Assembly (NCBI GenBank): GCA_016789495.1
Contig: JAEUOJ010000072.1
Location: 1 to 39,895, forward strand
Reading direction: 5' to 3'
Length of the DNA stretch: 39,895 bases
DNA from: Accumulibacter sp.
GTDB taxonomy: Bacteria > Pseudomonadota > Gammaproteobacteria > Burkholderiales > Rhodocyclaceae
In this document: piece after piece, positions 29,837-38,504 of the stretch
Layout: the number at the start of each line of letters is the position of its first letter
Numbering within the stretch: the first letter of the stretch is position 1
Translations under genes and position numbers: made by a program
Notes under the pieces: model-generated
What the model was told of the DNA's origin: nothing
The model's database searches: none
What the model saw: only the letters and a program-made list of their open reading frames with translations

Positions 29837-29866
29837 ACTATAAACAGTTTTTAATGATGTTGTCAA
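29837..29866 (-). promoter_or_regulatory. Sigma-70 type promoter of leuA
   Basis: On the minus strand, TTGACA (plus-strand tgtcaa, 29861-29866) and TATAGT (plus-strand actata, 29837-29842) are separated by 18 bp. Transcription would start near 29830, leaving a leader of about 150 nt before leuA. Near the end of the leader, minus-strand GCCCG-AATC-CGGGC can pair, and an alternative CCCGA/TCGGG pairing is followed by TCCC and six T residues, which could serve attenuation; this is speculative. Confidence 0.65.
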
Positions 29867-30020
29867 TTGTGAGGACAGCTCACGGAGTCGACGACCAATA
29901 TCACGGAGCCGTCAGGCGCCTGGATGTGAGCAACCGGGTCGGCCGGATCGATTTCGGCGCCCCGTGCAGTTCGGCAGACTTGGCGGGGAATCAGAGCGAA
30001 TGAGCAGCGCAATTCCCTTC

Positions 30021-30029
30021 TGCTATACT
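30021..30029 (+). promoter_or_regulatory. Extended -10 element upstream of kdsD
   Basis: TGC followed by TATACT (30024-30029) forms an extended -10 element 27 bp before the kdsD ATG. The -35 region is weak, as often with extended -10 promoters. Confidence 0.45.
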
Positions 30030-30056
30030 CGTCGGCCTGCATAGCGTCGATTTTCC

Positions 30057-31040
30057 ATGAGCGACAATCCTCCCTCCAGCAACGTTCTCGAGCTCGCCCG
30101 TCAGGTTCTGCGCATCGAAGCCGAGGCGGTGGCGGCGCTGATCGAGCGCATCGACGACGATTTTTTGCAGGCGGTCGGGCTGATTCTCAATTGCCACGGA
30201 CGAGTGATCGTCAGCGGCATGGGTAAATCTGGTCATGTCGGCCGCAAGATCGCCTCGACGTTCGCCAGCACCGGCACGCCGGCCTACTTCGTTCATCCGG
30301 CGGAAGCGAGCCATGGCGACCTGGGAATGATCACTCGCGACGACATCCTGATCGCCCTGTCCAACTCGGGCGAAGCGGTCGAACTATTGACCATCGTGCC
30401 GATCATCAAGCGGCAAGGCGCCAAATTGATCAGTTTGACCGGCAACCGGCACTCGTCGCTGGCCAGGGAGGCGGATGTGCACCTGGATGCCGGGGTGGTA
30501 CAGGAGGCGTGTCCGCTGAATCTGGCGCCAACGGCGAGCACGACTGCGGCGTTGGCGCTTGGCGATGCCTTGGCGGTTGCCCTGCTCGACGCCCGTGGCT
30601 TTGGCCCCGAGGATTTCGCGCGCTCGCACCCCGGAGGACGGCTCGGTCGCCGTCTGCTGACTCATGTCCGAGACGTGATGCATGTCGGCACGGCGGTACC
30701 GCAGGTCTTCGCCGACACGCCGGTCGCCGCGGCCATTCTCGAAATCTCGCGTGGCGGCATCGGCATGACCGCCGTGGTCGATGGCGACCATCGGCTGATC
30801 GGCATCGTCACCGACGGCGATCTGCGTCGCGCCTTCGCCGACAATCTCGATCTGCGCACCCGGCTCGTCGCCGACATCATGGGCCGGCGGCCGCATTCGA
30901 TTGGCCCGGATCGGCTGGCCGTCGAAGCGGTCGAAATGATGGAACACCACCGGATCAATCAACTGCCGGTCGTCGATGAACATCGTAGGGTCCTCGGCGC
31001 ACTCAATATGCACGACTTGTTCCAGGCGAAAGTCATCTGA
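30057..31040 (+). CDS. kdsD: D-arabinose 5-phosphate isomerase (KpsF/GutQ family)
   Basis: A 327-residue enzyme that interconverts ribulose 5-phosphate and arabinose 5-phosphate, the entry to KDO for lipopolysaccharide. The N-terminal SIS domain has VSGMGKSGHVGRKIASTFAS (52-71) with Lys57, and ASHGDLGM (about 85-92); EACPLNLAPTAST near 152 is a family hallmark. Two CBS domains follow (about 208-327), the last with HHRINQLPVVD. Its TGA overlaps the lptC ATG by one base. In many betaproteobacteria kdsC lies next; here it is absent, and lptC follows directly. Confidence 0.96.
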   Translation: MSDNPPSSNVLELARQVLRIEAEAVAALIERIDDDFLQAVGLILNCHGRVIVSGMGKSGHVGRKIASTFASTGTPAYFVHPAEASHGDLGMITRDDILIALSNSGEAVELLTIVPIIKRQGAKLISLTGNRHSSLAREADVHLDAGVVQEACPLNLAPTASTTAALALGDALAVALLDARGFGPEDFARSHPGGRLGRRLLTHVRDVMHVGTAVPQVFADTPVAAAILEISRGGIGMTAVVDGDHRLIGIVTDGDLRRAFADNLDLRTRLVADIMGRRPHSIGPDRLAVEAVEMMEHHRINQLPVVDEHRRVLGALNMHDLFQAKVI

Positions 31041-31672
31041 TGCGCGGCATCGGAACGGCCAAGAGGAGCGCCGCGTTTTTGGAAGGCGCACAAAACTGGC
31101 ATACCGCCATCATGCCGCTGACGATTCTCCTGGCACTGGCCGCTTTGAGCTTCTGGCTGCGCTACGCCAGCGAGCTGCCCGCCGAACGCCATGATGGAAA
31201 AACGCGTCACGATCCGGATTACATCGTCAACGGCGCCATCTTGCGCAAACTCGACCCGGCCGGTGCCCTGCAATATACGTTGGTCGCCCGTGAAATCCGA
31301 CATTATCCCGACACCGACACCATCGATTTCACCGAACCCCGTCTGCAGCAATTTCATCCGACTCGGCCGACGGTGACTGTCCGCGCTGGCCAGGGCCAAA
31401 GCAGTGGCCGTGGACAGCGGATCGAGTTGACAAATACCGTCGAAGTTCGCCGCGCCGCCACCCGCAGCGCCGGCGAACTGATCGTCGAGACTCCGGAATT
31501 GACGGTTCTGACCGATGAGGGACGAGCATTCACGAAAAGCAAGATTCTGATTAGACAAGACAAATCGTCGGTCGAGGCGGTAGGCATGCAATTCGACAAC
31601 CAATCGCAGACCTACCTGTTGGAATCGCAGGTATCCGGCCGAATCGACAGTCCTTCAAGTAGGAAGAAGTGA
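31040..31672 (+). CDS. lptC: LPS export ABC transporter periplasmic protein LptC
   Basis: A 210-residue bitopic inner-membrane protein of the Lpt bridge that carries LPS from LptBFG to LptA. A basic N-terminus of about 25 residues precedes one membrane segment (MPLTILLALAALSFWLRY, about 25-42). The remainder is a periplasmic beta-jellyroll with the typical PDYIVNGAILRKLDPAGALQ and YLLESQVSGR segments. The ATG at 31040 overlaps the kdsD stop (tgATG), so translation is coupled. Followed 3 bp later by lptA. Confidence 0.9.
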   Translation: MRGIGTAKRSAAFLEGAQNWHTAIMPLTILLALAALSFWLRYASELPAERHDGKTRHDPDYIVNGAILRKLDPAGALQYTLVAREIRHYPDTDTIDFTEPRLQQFHPTRPTVTVRAGQGQSSGRGQRIELTNTVEVRRAATRSAGELIVETPELTVLTDEGRAFTKSKILIRQDKSSVEAVGMQFDNQSQTYLLESQVSGRIDSPSSRKK

Positions 31673-31675
31673 TCC

Positions 31676-32284
31676 ATGCGCACGCCTTTTCATTCTTTCA
31701 GCCTGTTAATCCTTTGTTTGGTCGTTCCATTACCAGCAGAAGCGGAGCGAACAGACCGCGACAAACCCATTCATCTCGAAGCCGACCGGATGAGTATCGA
31801 CGATTTGAAGAAGGTGCAAATTCTCGAAGGCAATGTCGTATTGACACAGGGTAGCCTGGAAATCCGCACGCAGCGCCTGGTGGTCACCCAGGACGCCAAC
31901 GGCTTCCAGAAGGGAACGGCGACCGGCGGACCGAATGGCCTGGTACGTTTCAAGCAGAAACGTGATGGCAGCAACAGCATCATCGAGGGAGAAGCCGAGC
32001 GCATCGAACACGATGCGCGGACCGAAAAAACCGATTTCTACAACCGCGCCCGCATCAAAAGCGGACTCGACGAAGTCAAAGGTCAATTCATTTCTTACGA
32101 CGCGGTCAATGAAAAATATCTGGTCAGTAACACCGGTCCGTCGCTCAAATCCGGAACGGGAGAGTCGTCCAGCCGGGTAAGAGCGATCATTCAACCCAAA
32201 AATCGTGAACAGTCGCCGCCGATCAGCAAAGGAGAACCCTTGCAATTGCGGCCGGCGCAAAGCGTCGTTCCTCGGACAGAGTGA
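31676..32284 (+). CDS. lptA: LPS transport periplasmic protein LptA
   Basis: A 202-residue periplasmic protein with a signal peptide of 23 residues ending PAEA, then the OstA-type beta-jellyroll (DKPIHLEADRMSIDDLKKVQ, the typical I-x-A-D start; ILEGNVVLTQGSLEIRTQRL; EGEAERIEHDARTEKTDFY). It forms the LPS-carrying bridge to LptDE. Length is slightly longer than E. coli LptA, owing to a polar tail. The lptB ATPase gene that usually follows is not here; a 300 bp gap and a phasin gene follow instead, so lptB must be elsewhere. Confidence 0.93.
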   Translation: MRTPFHSFSLLILCLVVPLPAEAERTDRDKPIHLEADRMSIDDLKKVQILEGNVVLTQGSLEIRTQRLVVTQDANGFQKGTATGGPNGLVRFKQKRDGSNSIIEGEAERIEHDARTEKTDFYNRARIKSGLDEVKGQFISYDAVNEKYLVSNTGPSLKSGTGESSSRVRAIIQPKNREQSPPISKGEPLQLRPAQSVVPRTE

Positions 32285-32418
32285 ACACCCCGGGCAGCAA
32301 GTCGTTCAAACAACGCCTCTCCACCTCTTGTCCCTGCGGCGCCGCAATCGGCGCCCCGGCGAACGATCCCCACGCGCAAATCAAATAAAAAATCTTTCTA
32401 AAACAAAATATTATTTTA

Positions 32419-32438
32419 TTTTGTGCGTTGCAACAAAA
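32419..32438. promoter_or_regulatory. 20 bp imperfect palindrome upstream of the phasin promoter (possible PhaR-type operator)
   Basis: TTTTGTGCGTTGCAACAAAA has six-base complementary arms (TTTTGT/ACAAAA) and contains GTTGCAAC (32427-32434), itself a perfect palindrome. It ends 5 bp before the -35 hexamer, a suitable place for a regulator. Phasin genes are often controlled by the PHA-responsive repressor PhaR, whose sites are TGC-rich; assignment to PhaR is only a suggestion. Confidence 0.45.
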
Positions 32439-32443
32439 ATATC

Positions 32444-32471
32444 TTGACAAGCGGACAGAGGCCGTTATAAT
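32444..32471 (+). promoter_or_regulatory. Near-consensus sigma-70 promoter of the phasin genes
   Basis: Exact TTGACA (32444-32449) and exact TATAAT (32466-32471) with a 16 bp spacer. Transcription should start near 32478. This is the best promoter in the window and fits the very high expression typical of phasins. Confidence 0.85.
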
Positions 32472-32584
32472 GCCGCTCATGGTGCAGTGCAGCAAAGAAT
32501 TCGCCTCTCTTGGGGACGAAGATCAGCACGTTTCGCATTGCACATATTTGGTGTGATGCCCTAACAACCTTGAGGAGATTGACA

Positions 32585-33136
32585 ATGTTTAACACGCCCG
32601 AGCAATTCGCCGAAGCCAACAAAGCTTCCGTTGATGCCATGCTGACCCTGGCCAATACCGCTTTGGCCAGTGCCGAGCGGATTGCCGCGCTCAACTTGAA
32701 CACCGCCCGTTCGATGCTTGAAGACGGGGTGGCCAACGCCAAGGCCATGCTCGGTGCCAAAGACGCCAAGGAATTCTTCTCGTTGCAAGCTTCGATGGCT
32801 CAGCCGGGGCTCGAAAAAGCCGTCGCTTACACCCGCAGCGTTTATGAAATCTCGGCACAATCGAAGGAAGAAATCTCCAAATTGCTCGAAACCCAGTTCA
32901 GCGAGTTTCAAAAAACGGTAATGGGCCTGCTCGAGAAAGCCAGCAAGAATGCGCCGGCCGGTTCCGATGTCGCGGTCAATGCCGTCAAATCGGCGATCAA
33001 CTCCGCTACCGCTGCGTTTGAAAACATGAACAAGGCGGCTCGGCAAGTGGCCGACATCGCCGAAGCCAACCTGTCCGCCGCGACCAACGCCACCGTTAAA
33101 GCCGTGGGCGCCACCGCCGCCAACATCAAGAAATAA
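32585..33136 (+). CDS. Phasin family protein (granule-associated), first copy
   Basis: A 183-residue amphipathic helical protein of the Phasin_2 family that coats polyhydroxyalkanoate granules. Typical features are MFNTPEQFAEANKASVDAML (1-20), a region rich in Ala and Leu, AKDAKEFFSLQASMAQPGLE near residue 58, and an Ala-rich C-terminus ending ATAANIKK. The ATG at 32585 has AGGAG 7 bases upstream; the frame extends to 32510 but that part is leader. It is first in a two-gene phasin unit with a strong promoter and is followed by a large stem-loop. Confidence 0.93.
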   Translation: MFNTPEQFAEANKASVDAMLTLANTALASAERIAALNLNTARSMLEDGVANAKAMLGAKDAKEFFSLQASMAQPGLEKAVAYTRSVYEISAQSKEEISKLLETQFSEFQKTVMGLLEKASKNAPAGSDVAVNAVKSAINSATAAFENMNKAARQVADIAEANLSAATNATVKAVGATAANIKK

Positions 33137-33221
33137 TCGGCAGACGGCGCGGCACGAATCCCGCTCACAAGCAGTGATGCAATGCGCCCGCGCCGTCAGA
33201 CCCTGCCGAAATCAGCGGCAG
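33137..33221 (+). promoter_or_regulatory. Intercistronic RNA stem-loop with alternative terminator-like hairpin between the phasin genes
   Basis: TCGGCAGACGGCGCGG (33137-33152), directly after the first phasin stop, pairs with CCGCGCCGTC (33188-33197) and, after a 6 nt bulge, TGCCGA (33204-33209), giving 16 paired bases around a 35 nt loop. The CTGCCG at 33203-33208 can instead pair with CGGCAG at 33216-33221, forming a 6 bp hairpin followed by CCTTTT, a weak terminator. The two structures exclude each other. A role in partial termination or mRNA stabilisation is inferred. Confidence 0.65.
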
Positions 33222-33310
33222 CCTTTTGATCGGAACGGCTACGCGTTGTCAGCCATCAGACTCCGCCCGTCCGCTTTTCCGCAAGCCAAATACTTTATAC
33301 GGAGATGTAA

Positions 33311-33859
33311 ATGAGCACTATCGACCTCGAGAAGCTGGCCCAAAGCCAGAAAGCCAACGCTCAAGTCATGATGACCCTGGTTCGTACCGCTTTGCACGGT
33401 TTGGAACAACTTTCCGCGCTCAACTTGGCCGCCAGCCGCGAGTTGTTCAACAACGGTGCTACCGGCGCGCAGCAACTGCTGGCCATTCGCGATCCCAAGG
33501 AAATCGGCAACGTCGCCAGCGCGCTGGTCAAGCCGAACGTCGAAAAACTGATGGAGTATTCGCGCAACCTGTATGAACTGACCGCCAACATGCAGCGGGA
33601 AATCACCTCGGTGATGGAAACACAGTACAACACCCTGCGTCACGACACCGCTGGCCTTGTGGAAAAAGCCGGTTCGCTCTCTCCGGTCTCCGGCGACGTT
33701 TTCGGTTCGGCAATGAAGCAGATGATGACGGCTTCGACCACCGCCTTCGAGAACATTTCGCAAATGGCCAAACAGTTGTCCGATATGGTTGACAGCAACG
33801 TCAAAGCGGCATCGAGCGCTACCGCGCAAGCCGCCGCCGCGCTGACCGGCAAGAAATAA
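33311..33859 (+). CDS. Phasin family protein (granule-associated), second copy
   Basis: A 182-residue Phasin_2 family protein related to the first copy (LEKLAQSQKANAQVMMTLVR at 6-25, SALNLAASRELFNNGA near 37-52, an Ala/Lys-rich C-terminus AAAALTGKK). It should bind the surface of PHA granules. GGAG precedes the ATG by about 9 bases. No good promoter was found in the 174 bp gap, so it is probably transcribed through the stem-loop region from the upstream promoter. A strong terminator follows. Divergence from copy one is considerable, so this is not a recent duplication. Confidence 0.93.
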   Translation: MSTIDLEKLAQSQKANAQVMMTLVRTALHGLEQLSALNLAASRELFNNGATGAQQLLAIRDPKEIGNVASALVKPNVEKLMEYSRNLYELTANMQREITSVMETQYNTLRHDTAGLVEKAGSLSPVSGDVFGSAMKQMMTASTTAFENISQMAKQLSDMVDSNVKAASSATAQAAAALTGKK

Positions 33860-33890
33860 CCTCACCGTCTTGCCCAGTCACTGGGCACCA

Positions 33891-33918
33891 AAAACCCCGG
33901 CTTGCCGGGGTTTTTTTT
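33891..33918 (+). terminator. Rho-independent terminator of the phasin unit
   Basis: CCCCGG (33895-33900) and CCGGGG (33905-33910) form a six-base-pair GC stem with a CTTG loop, flanked by AAAA and followed by eight T residues. The flanking A and T runs extend the stem and make it work in both directions. Confidence 0.92.
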
Positions 33919-34124
33919 GTCAATGCCCTGGTCGCGCAAAATGCCTATTCACTTTGCTTCTCGCCGTTTGTATGACTCCATTGATCCGGCCTCCGGGCTG
34001 ACAAAGTCCAATCGTTGCCGTGAAATCGAATCCGATGGAGGATGGACAAAGAAGACGCGAGAAATCAAATGAGATTCCCTCGGTTTTTCGTTTACCCAAG
34101 AGCGGGGTTCGTGCAACCGGCTTT
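33919..34124. other. Spacer between the phasin terminator and the IS3 remnant
   Basis: No gene, RNA or repeat recognised in these 206 bp. Confidence 0.4.
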
Positions 34125-34422
34125 TCCTAAAGTTGCTCTGATCCAGATCTTCAGCAAATCAACCGGCAATCTGTAGCCGAGAGTCGAAGGCTGCCTTTCG
34201 GTTGTCGCCTGATGTACTCGAAGTTAACGGCTTTCATTTCGTTGTGGCCGAGATATCGAATTCGATGCCCCCGCGCCCATTCTCGGAACTGTTGAACCAA
34301 CTTTCCGTTGGCGCATTGTCCCAACAATTGCCCTTGCGGCTCGTCGAACCGATCATGCCGTACTCCTTCATGACCTTGTCACGCCGGGCATGACTGCCGT
34401 TCCCTCGCATCAGTCGTTCCAA
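34125..34422 (-). pseudogene. IS3-family transposase (OrfB) C-terminal remnant
   Basis: On the minus strand a frame reads EYGMIGSTSRKGNCWDNAPT then ESWFNS, the integrase-core hallmark of IS3 OrfB (SRKGNCWDNAPTES). After a frame change the homology continues as NEMKAVNFEYI and, in another frame, QPSTLGYRLPVDLLKIWI, which is the usual C-terminus (R-x-HSTLGY). The catalytic N-terminal part and both ends are missing, and at least two frameshifts are present. It is an inactive relic between the phasin and purine genes. Confidence 0.85.
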
Positions 34423-34706
34423 ACGTCAATGCTGACTGAAAAGCCTCTTGCCCGCGGTTCGCGTAACCTGTGGAAACTGCCGCAGGCGCTTTTGAGCTCG
34501 CTGAACTCGGCCGTGCAGGCTTTTCGGCCTCTTCATTTCATTCTTTCAAAAGTGACGGTGATTTTACGTCACCCTTGGCAGATGAAATTTCGGGGGAAGC
34601 TCATCCACAACCCGTCCGCGCCTGGCGGGAGCAGAGAGCCTGTGCAACCGTTCAGGAAGGCGAGGCGCGAGATGGAACCATCCCGCGTGCTGCTCGCACG
34701 CCTGAT
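34423..34706. other. Spacer, possible further mobile-element debris
   Basis: About 284 bp. Open frames cross it on the plus strand without recognisable motifs or ribosome sites. Given the IS3 remnant beside it, it is probably decayed insertion-sequence or disrupted DNA; I see nothing specific. Confidence 0.35.
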
Positions 34707-35147
34707 TTAGTTACAATTCTGCTGCAAATACTGACGGTTACGGACGATTTCCTGTTCGCGCTGCGCATCGTCCATGAACATCCGCTCGCCTTTGCTATCA
34801 TGGATCAGCACGCGTTCCCCGGATTCGAACAGTCGAAGCGCGCGCCGCGCCTGATCGCAGTTCTCCTGTTTTTCGGCGGCCAGGCGCGTCTCTTTTTCGG
34901 CCTTCTCGGCACTTTCCTTCGATTCCTTTTGACGCTTGCGAAAGTCCATCTCCCGGTCGGCCATGCTCTTGCCGGCATCGCTTGCCGGGGGAGACTCGGC
35001 TTCGATTTTTTTCGCTTTACGGACGCTGTTGGGCGGTGGACGATCGGAAATGATCGTTTTGTTGTTTTCGTCCTGCCAACGGTAAATCTGCGCCTCGACG
35101 GCGACCGAGGAAGCGAACAGGAGCAAGGTAAGGATTATGCGTTTCAT
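34707..35147 (-). CDS. DUF4124 domain exported protein
   Basis: A 146-residue protein with a signal peptide of about 19 residues (MKRIILTLLLFASSVAVEA) and a short DUF4124 domain right after it (QIYRWQDENNKTIISDRPPP). This is followed by a highly charged helical stretch rich in Lys and Glu (about 60-100), probably coiled coil, and a C-terminal CDQARRALRLFESGERV then NRQYLQQNCN with two cysteines that could form a disulfide. It is periplasmic; function unknown. DUF4124 genes commonly lie divergently beside guaB in betaproteobacteria, as here (62 bp between starts). Confidence 0.88.
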   Translation of the reverse strand: MKRIILTLLLFASSVAVEAQIYRWQDENNKTIISDRPPPNSVRKAKKIEAESPPASDAGKSMADREMDFRKRQKESKESAEKAEKETRLAAEKQENCDQARRALRLFESGERVLIHDSKGERMFMDDAQREQEIVRNRQYLQQNCN

Positions 35148-35176
35148 GGGGCGACGAGGCTCGACAGGGCACGCTG

Positions 35177-35182
35177 TATAAT
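35177..35182 (+). promoter_or_regulatory. Candidate -10 of the guaBA operon
   Basis: An exact TATAAT lies 27 bp before the guaB ATG. The -35 position (about 35154-35159) is poor; tcgaca at 35161 is only 10 bp away and too close. Transcription would start near 35189. Confidence 0.5.
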
Positions 35183-35194
35183 ACTGATTTGTGA

Positions 35195-36670
<1,476 letters not shown>

Positions 36671-36710
36671 CCCTTCCGATGGCAAAGATGCTGCGTTTTT
36701 GAGGTCCACC

Positions 36711-38276
36711 ATGTCTCACCAGAAAATCCTGATCCTCGACTTTGGCTCCCAGGTTGCCCAGTTGATCGCCCGTCGAGTCCGTGAGTTGCAGGTCTATTGC
36801 GAGTTGCATCCCTACGATGTCGGCGAGTCGTTCATCCGAGATTTCTGCCCACAAGGGATCATCCTTTCCGGGGGGCCAAACTCGGTCTATGCGGTCGACG
36901 AATTCAAGGCGCCACCGCTCATCTTCGAGATGGGCGTGCCGGTGCTCGGCATTTGCTACGGCATGCAGACCATGGCCGCGCAACTGGGAGGAACGGTGGA
37001 AAGCGCCACACACCGTGAATTCGGTTACGCCGAGATGCGTGCGCACGGCCACTCCCTGCTGTTCAAGGATCTCGAGGACCGTCAGAACACGGCTCAGCAT
37101 GGGCTGCTGGATGTGTGGATGAGCCATGGCGACAAAGTCACCGCATTACCGCCGGGGTTCAAAATCATCGGCAGCAACCCGGCAACCCCGATCGCCGCCA
37201 TGGCCGACGAAGCGCGCCGTTTTTACGGCGTGCAATTCCATCCGGAAGTGACCCACACCCTCAAAGGCAAGGAAATTCTCGGTCGCTTCGTCCGCGAGAT
37301 CTGCGGCTGCGGACACGACTGGAATATGCCCAATTACGTCGATGAAGCCGTGGCCAGCATCCGTCAGCAGGTCGGCCGCGAAGAAGTCATTCTCGGGCTG
37401 TCCGGGGGGGTCGATTCCTCCGTCGCCGCCGCGCTGATTCATCGCGCGATCGGCGATCAACTGACCTGTGTCTTCGTCGACAATGGTTTGTTGCGCCTGA
37501 ACGAAGCCGAACAGGTGATGGAAACCTTCTCTCATCACCTCGGCGTCAAAGTGATCCATGTCGATGCAGGCAGTCAGTTCATGCAACAACTGCGAGGCGT
37601 TGTCGATCCAGAAGAAAAGCGAAAAATCATCGGCCGCGAATTCATCGAGGTTTTCCAGGCTGAAGCAAGCAAATTGCCGAATGCCCGTTGGTTGGCGCAA
37701 GGCACGATCTATCCGGACGTGATCGAATCGGCTGGCGCCAAAAGCAAGAAAGCGCACACCATCAAGAGCCATCACAACGTTGGCGGATTGCCGGAAAAGC
37801 TGAACCTGTGGCTGCTCGAACCGCTACGCGAACTGTTCAAGGACGAAGTCCGTGAGCTCGGCATCACCCTTGGCCTGCCACACGACATGGTCTACCGGCA
37901 CCCCTTTCCCGGTCCCGGCCTAGGGGTGCGCATCCTCGGCGAAGTCCGGCCCGAATACGCTGATCTCCTTCGTCGTGCCGACGCGATTTTCATCGACGAA
38001 CTACGCGCCGCTGGTTGGTACGACAAAACCAGCCAGGCTTTCGCGGTCTTTTTACCGGTGAAGTCGGTTGGCGTGATGGGCGATGGCCGAACCTACGAAT
38101 ATGTCGTGGCCCTGCGTGCCGTCGAAACACGGGATTTCATGACCGCGCAATGGGCGGAATTGCCCCATTTCCTGCTCGGCAAGGTAGCCAACCGGATCAT
38201 CAATGAGGTGCGGGGAATCAATCGAGTCGTCTACGATATCTCCAGCAAGCCCCCGTCGACAATCGAGTGGGAGTGA
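36711..38276 (+). CDS. guaA: GMP synthase (glutamine-hydrolysing)
   Basis: A 521-residue enzyme aminating XMP to GMP with ATP and glutamine. The N-terminal class I glutamine amidotransferase has Cys82 in GICYGMQ and the His-Glu pair in QFHPEVTHT (about 179). The ATP pyrophosphatase domain has the loop [20 protein letters not shown] (about 226). The C-terminal dimerisation domain ends [23 protein letters not shown] 36711 ([14 protein letters not shown]) has GAGG 7 bases upstream; the frame is open to 36624 but that overlaps guaB and is not conserved. Confidence 0.98.
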   Translation: MSHQKILILDFGSQVAQLIARRVRELQVYCELHPYDVGESFIRDFCPQGIILSGGPNSVYAVDEFKAPPLIFEMGVPVLGICYGMQTMAAQLGGTVESATHREFGYAEMRAHGHSLLFKDLEDRQNTAQHGLLDVWMSHGDKVTALPPGFKIIGSNPATPIAAMADEARRFYGVQFHPEVTHTLKGKEILGRFVREICGCGHDWNMPNYVDEAVASIRQQVGREEVILGLSGGVDSSVAAALIHRAIGDQLTCVFVDNGLLRLNEAEQVMETFSHHLGVKVIHVDAGSQFMQQLRGVVDPEEKRKIIGREFIEVFQAEASKLPNARWLAQGTIYPDVIESAGAKSKKAHTIKSHHNVGGLPEKLNLWLLEPLRELFKDEVRELGITLGLPHDMVYRHPFPGPGLGVRILGEVRPEYADLLRRADAIFIDELRAAGWYDKTSQAFAVFLPVKSVGVMGDGRTYEYVVALRAVETRDFMTAQWAELPHFLLGKVANRIINEVRGINRVVYDISSKPPSTIEWE

Positions 38277-38379
38277 TTCGGAGTCTGGCATTGGTTGGCA
38301 CCTTAAGGCACCAAAGCCGCCCTAAGCCCGCGTCACTGCAAGCTTTTTCGCTTCTGTGGCTGGCACGGGCTAACAATCT
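38277..38379. other. Gap between guaA and the ISAs1-family element
   Basis: 103 bp. It holds no clear terminator with a T-run. It does not carry the N-terminal part of the IS5-type transposase whose fragment lies to the right of the element. Confidence 0.4.
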
Positions 38380-38397
38380 CAGGGCAATCGCATGAAT
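38380..38397 (+). repeat. Left terminal inverted repeat of the ISAs1-family element
   Basis: An 18 bp end sequence, cagggcaatcgcatgaat, exactly complementary to the right end. Confidence 0.9.
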
Positions 38398-38504
38398 GCC
38401 AACGTCGTTGAGCCTCCGAAATAATCGTTTACGCTCGATGAGTTACAAAGGGGCTGTTCACAGGCCATTGATTTGTATAGTTTTCTGTCTTTTTGGAGTG
38501 TTCC

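Larger units (their letters stand above)
32285..32584. other. Promoter and leader region of the phasin genes
   Basis: A 300 bp gap with an AT-rich island (about 32385-32445), a 20 bp palindrome, a strong promoter, and a leader of about 107 nt with AGGAG at 32573-32577 before the phasin ATG. No gene is seen in the gap. Confidence 0.7.

Noticed and set aside
38281-38330. cacc/ccttaagg repeats after guaA considered as a terminator
   Set aside because: The halves are direct rather than inverted apart from an 8 bp palindrome, and no T-run follows.
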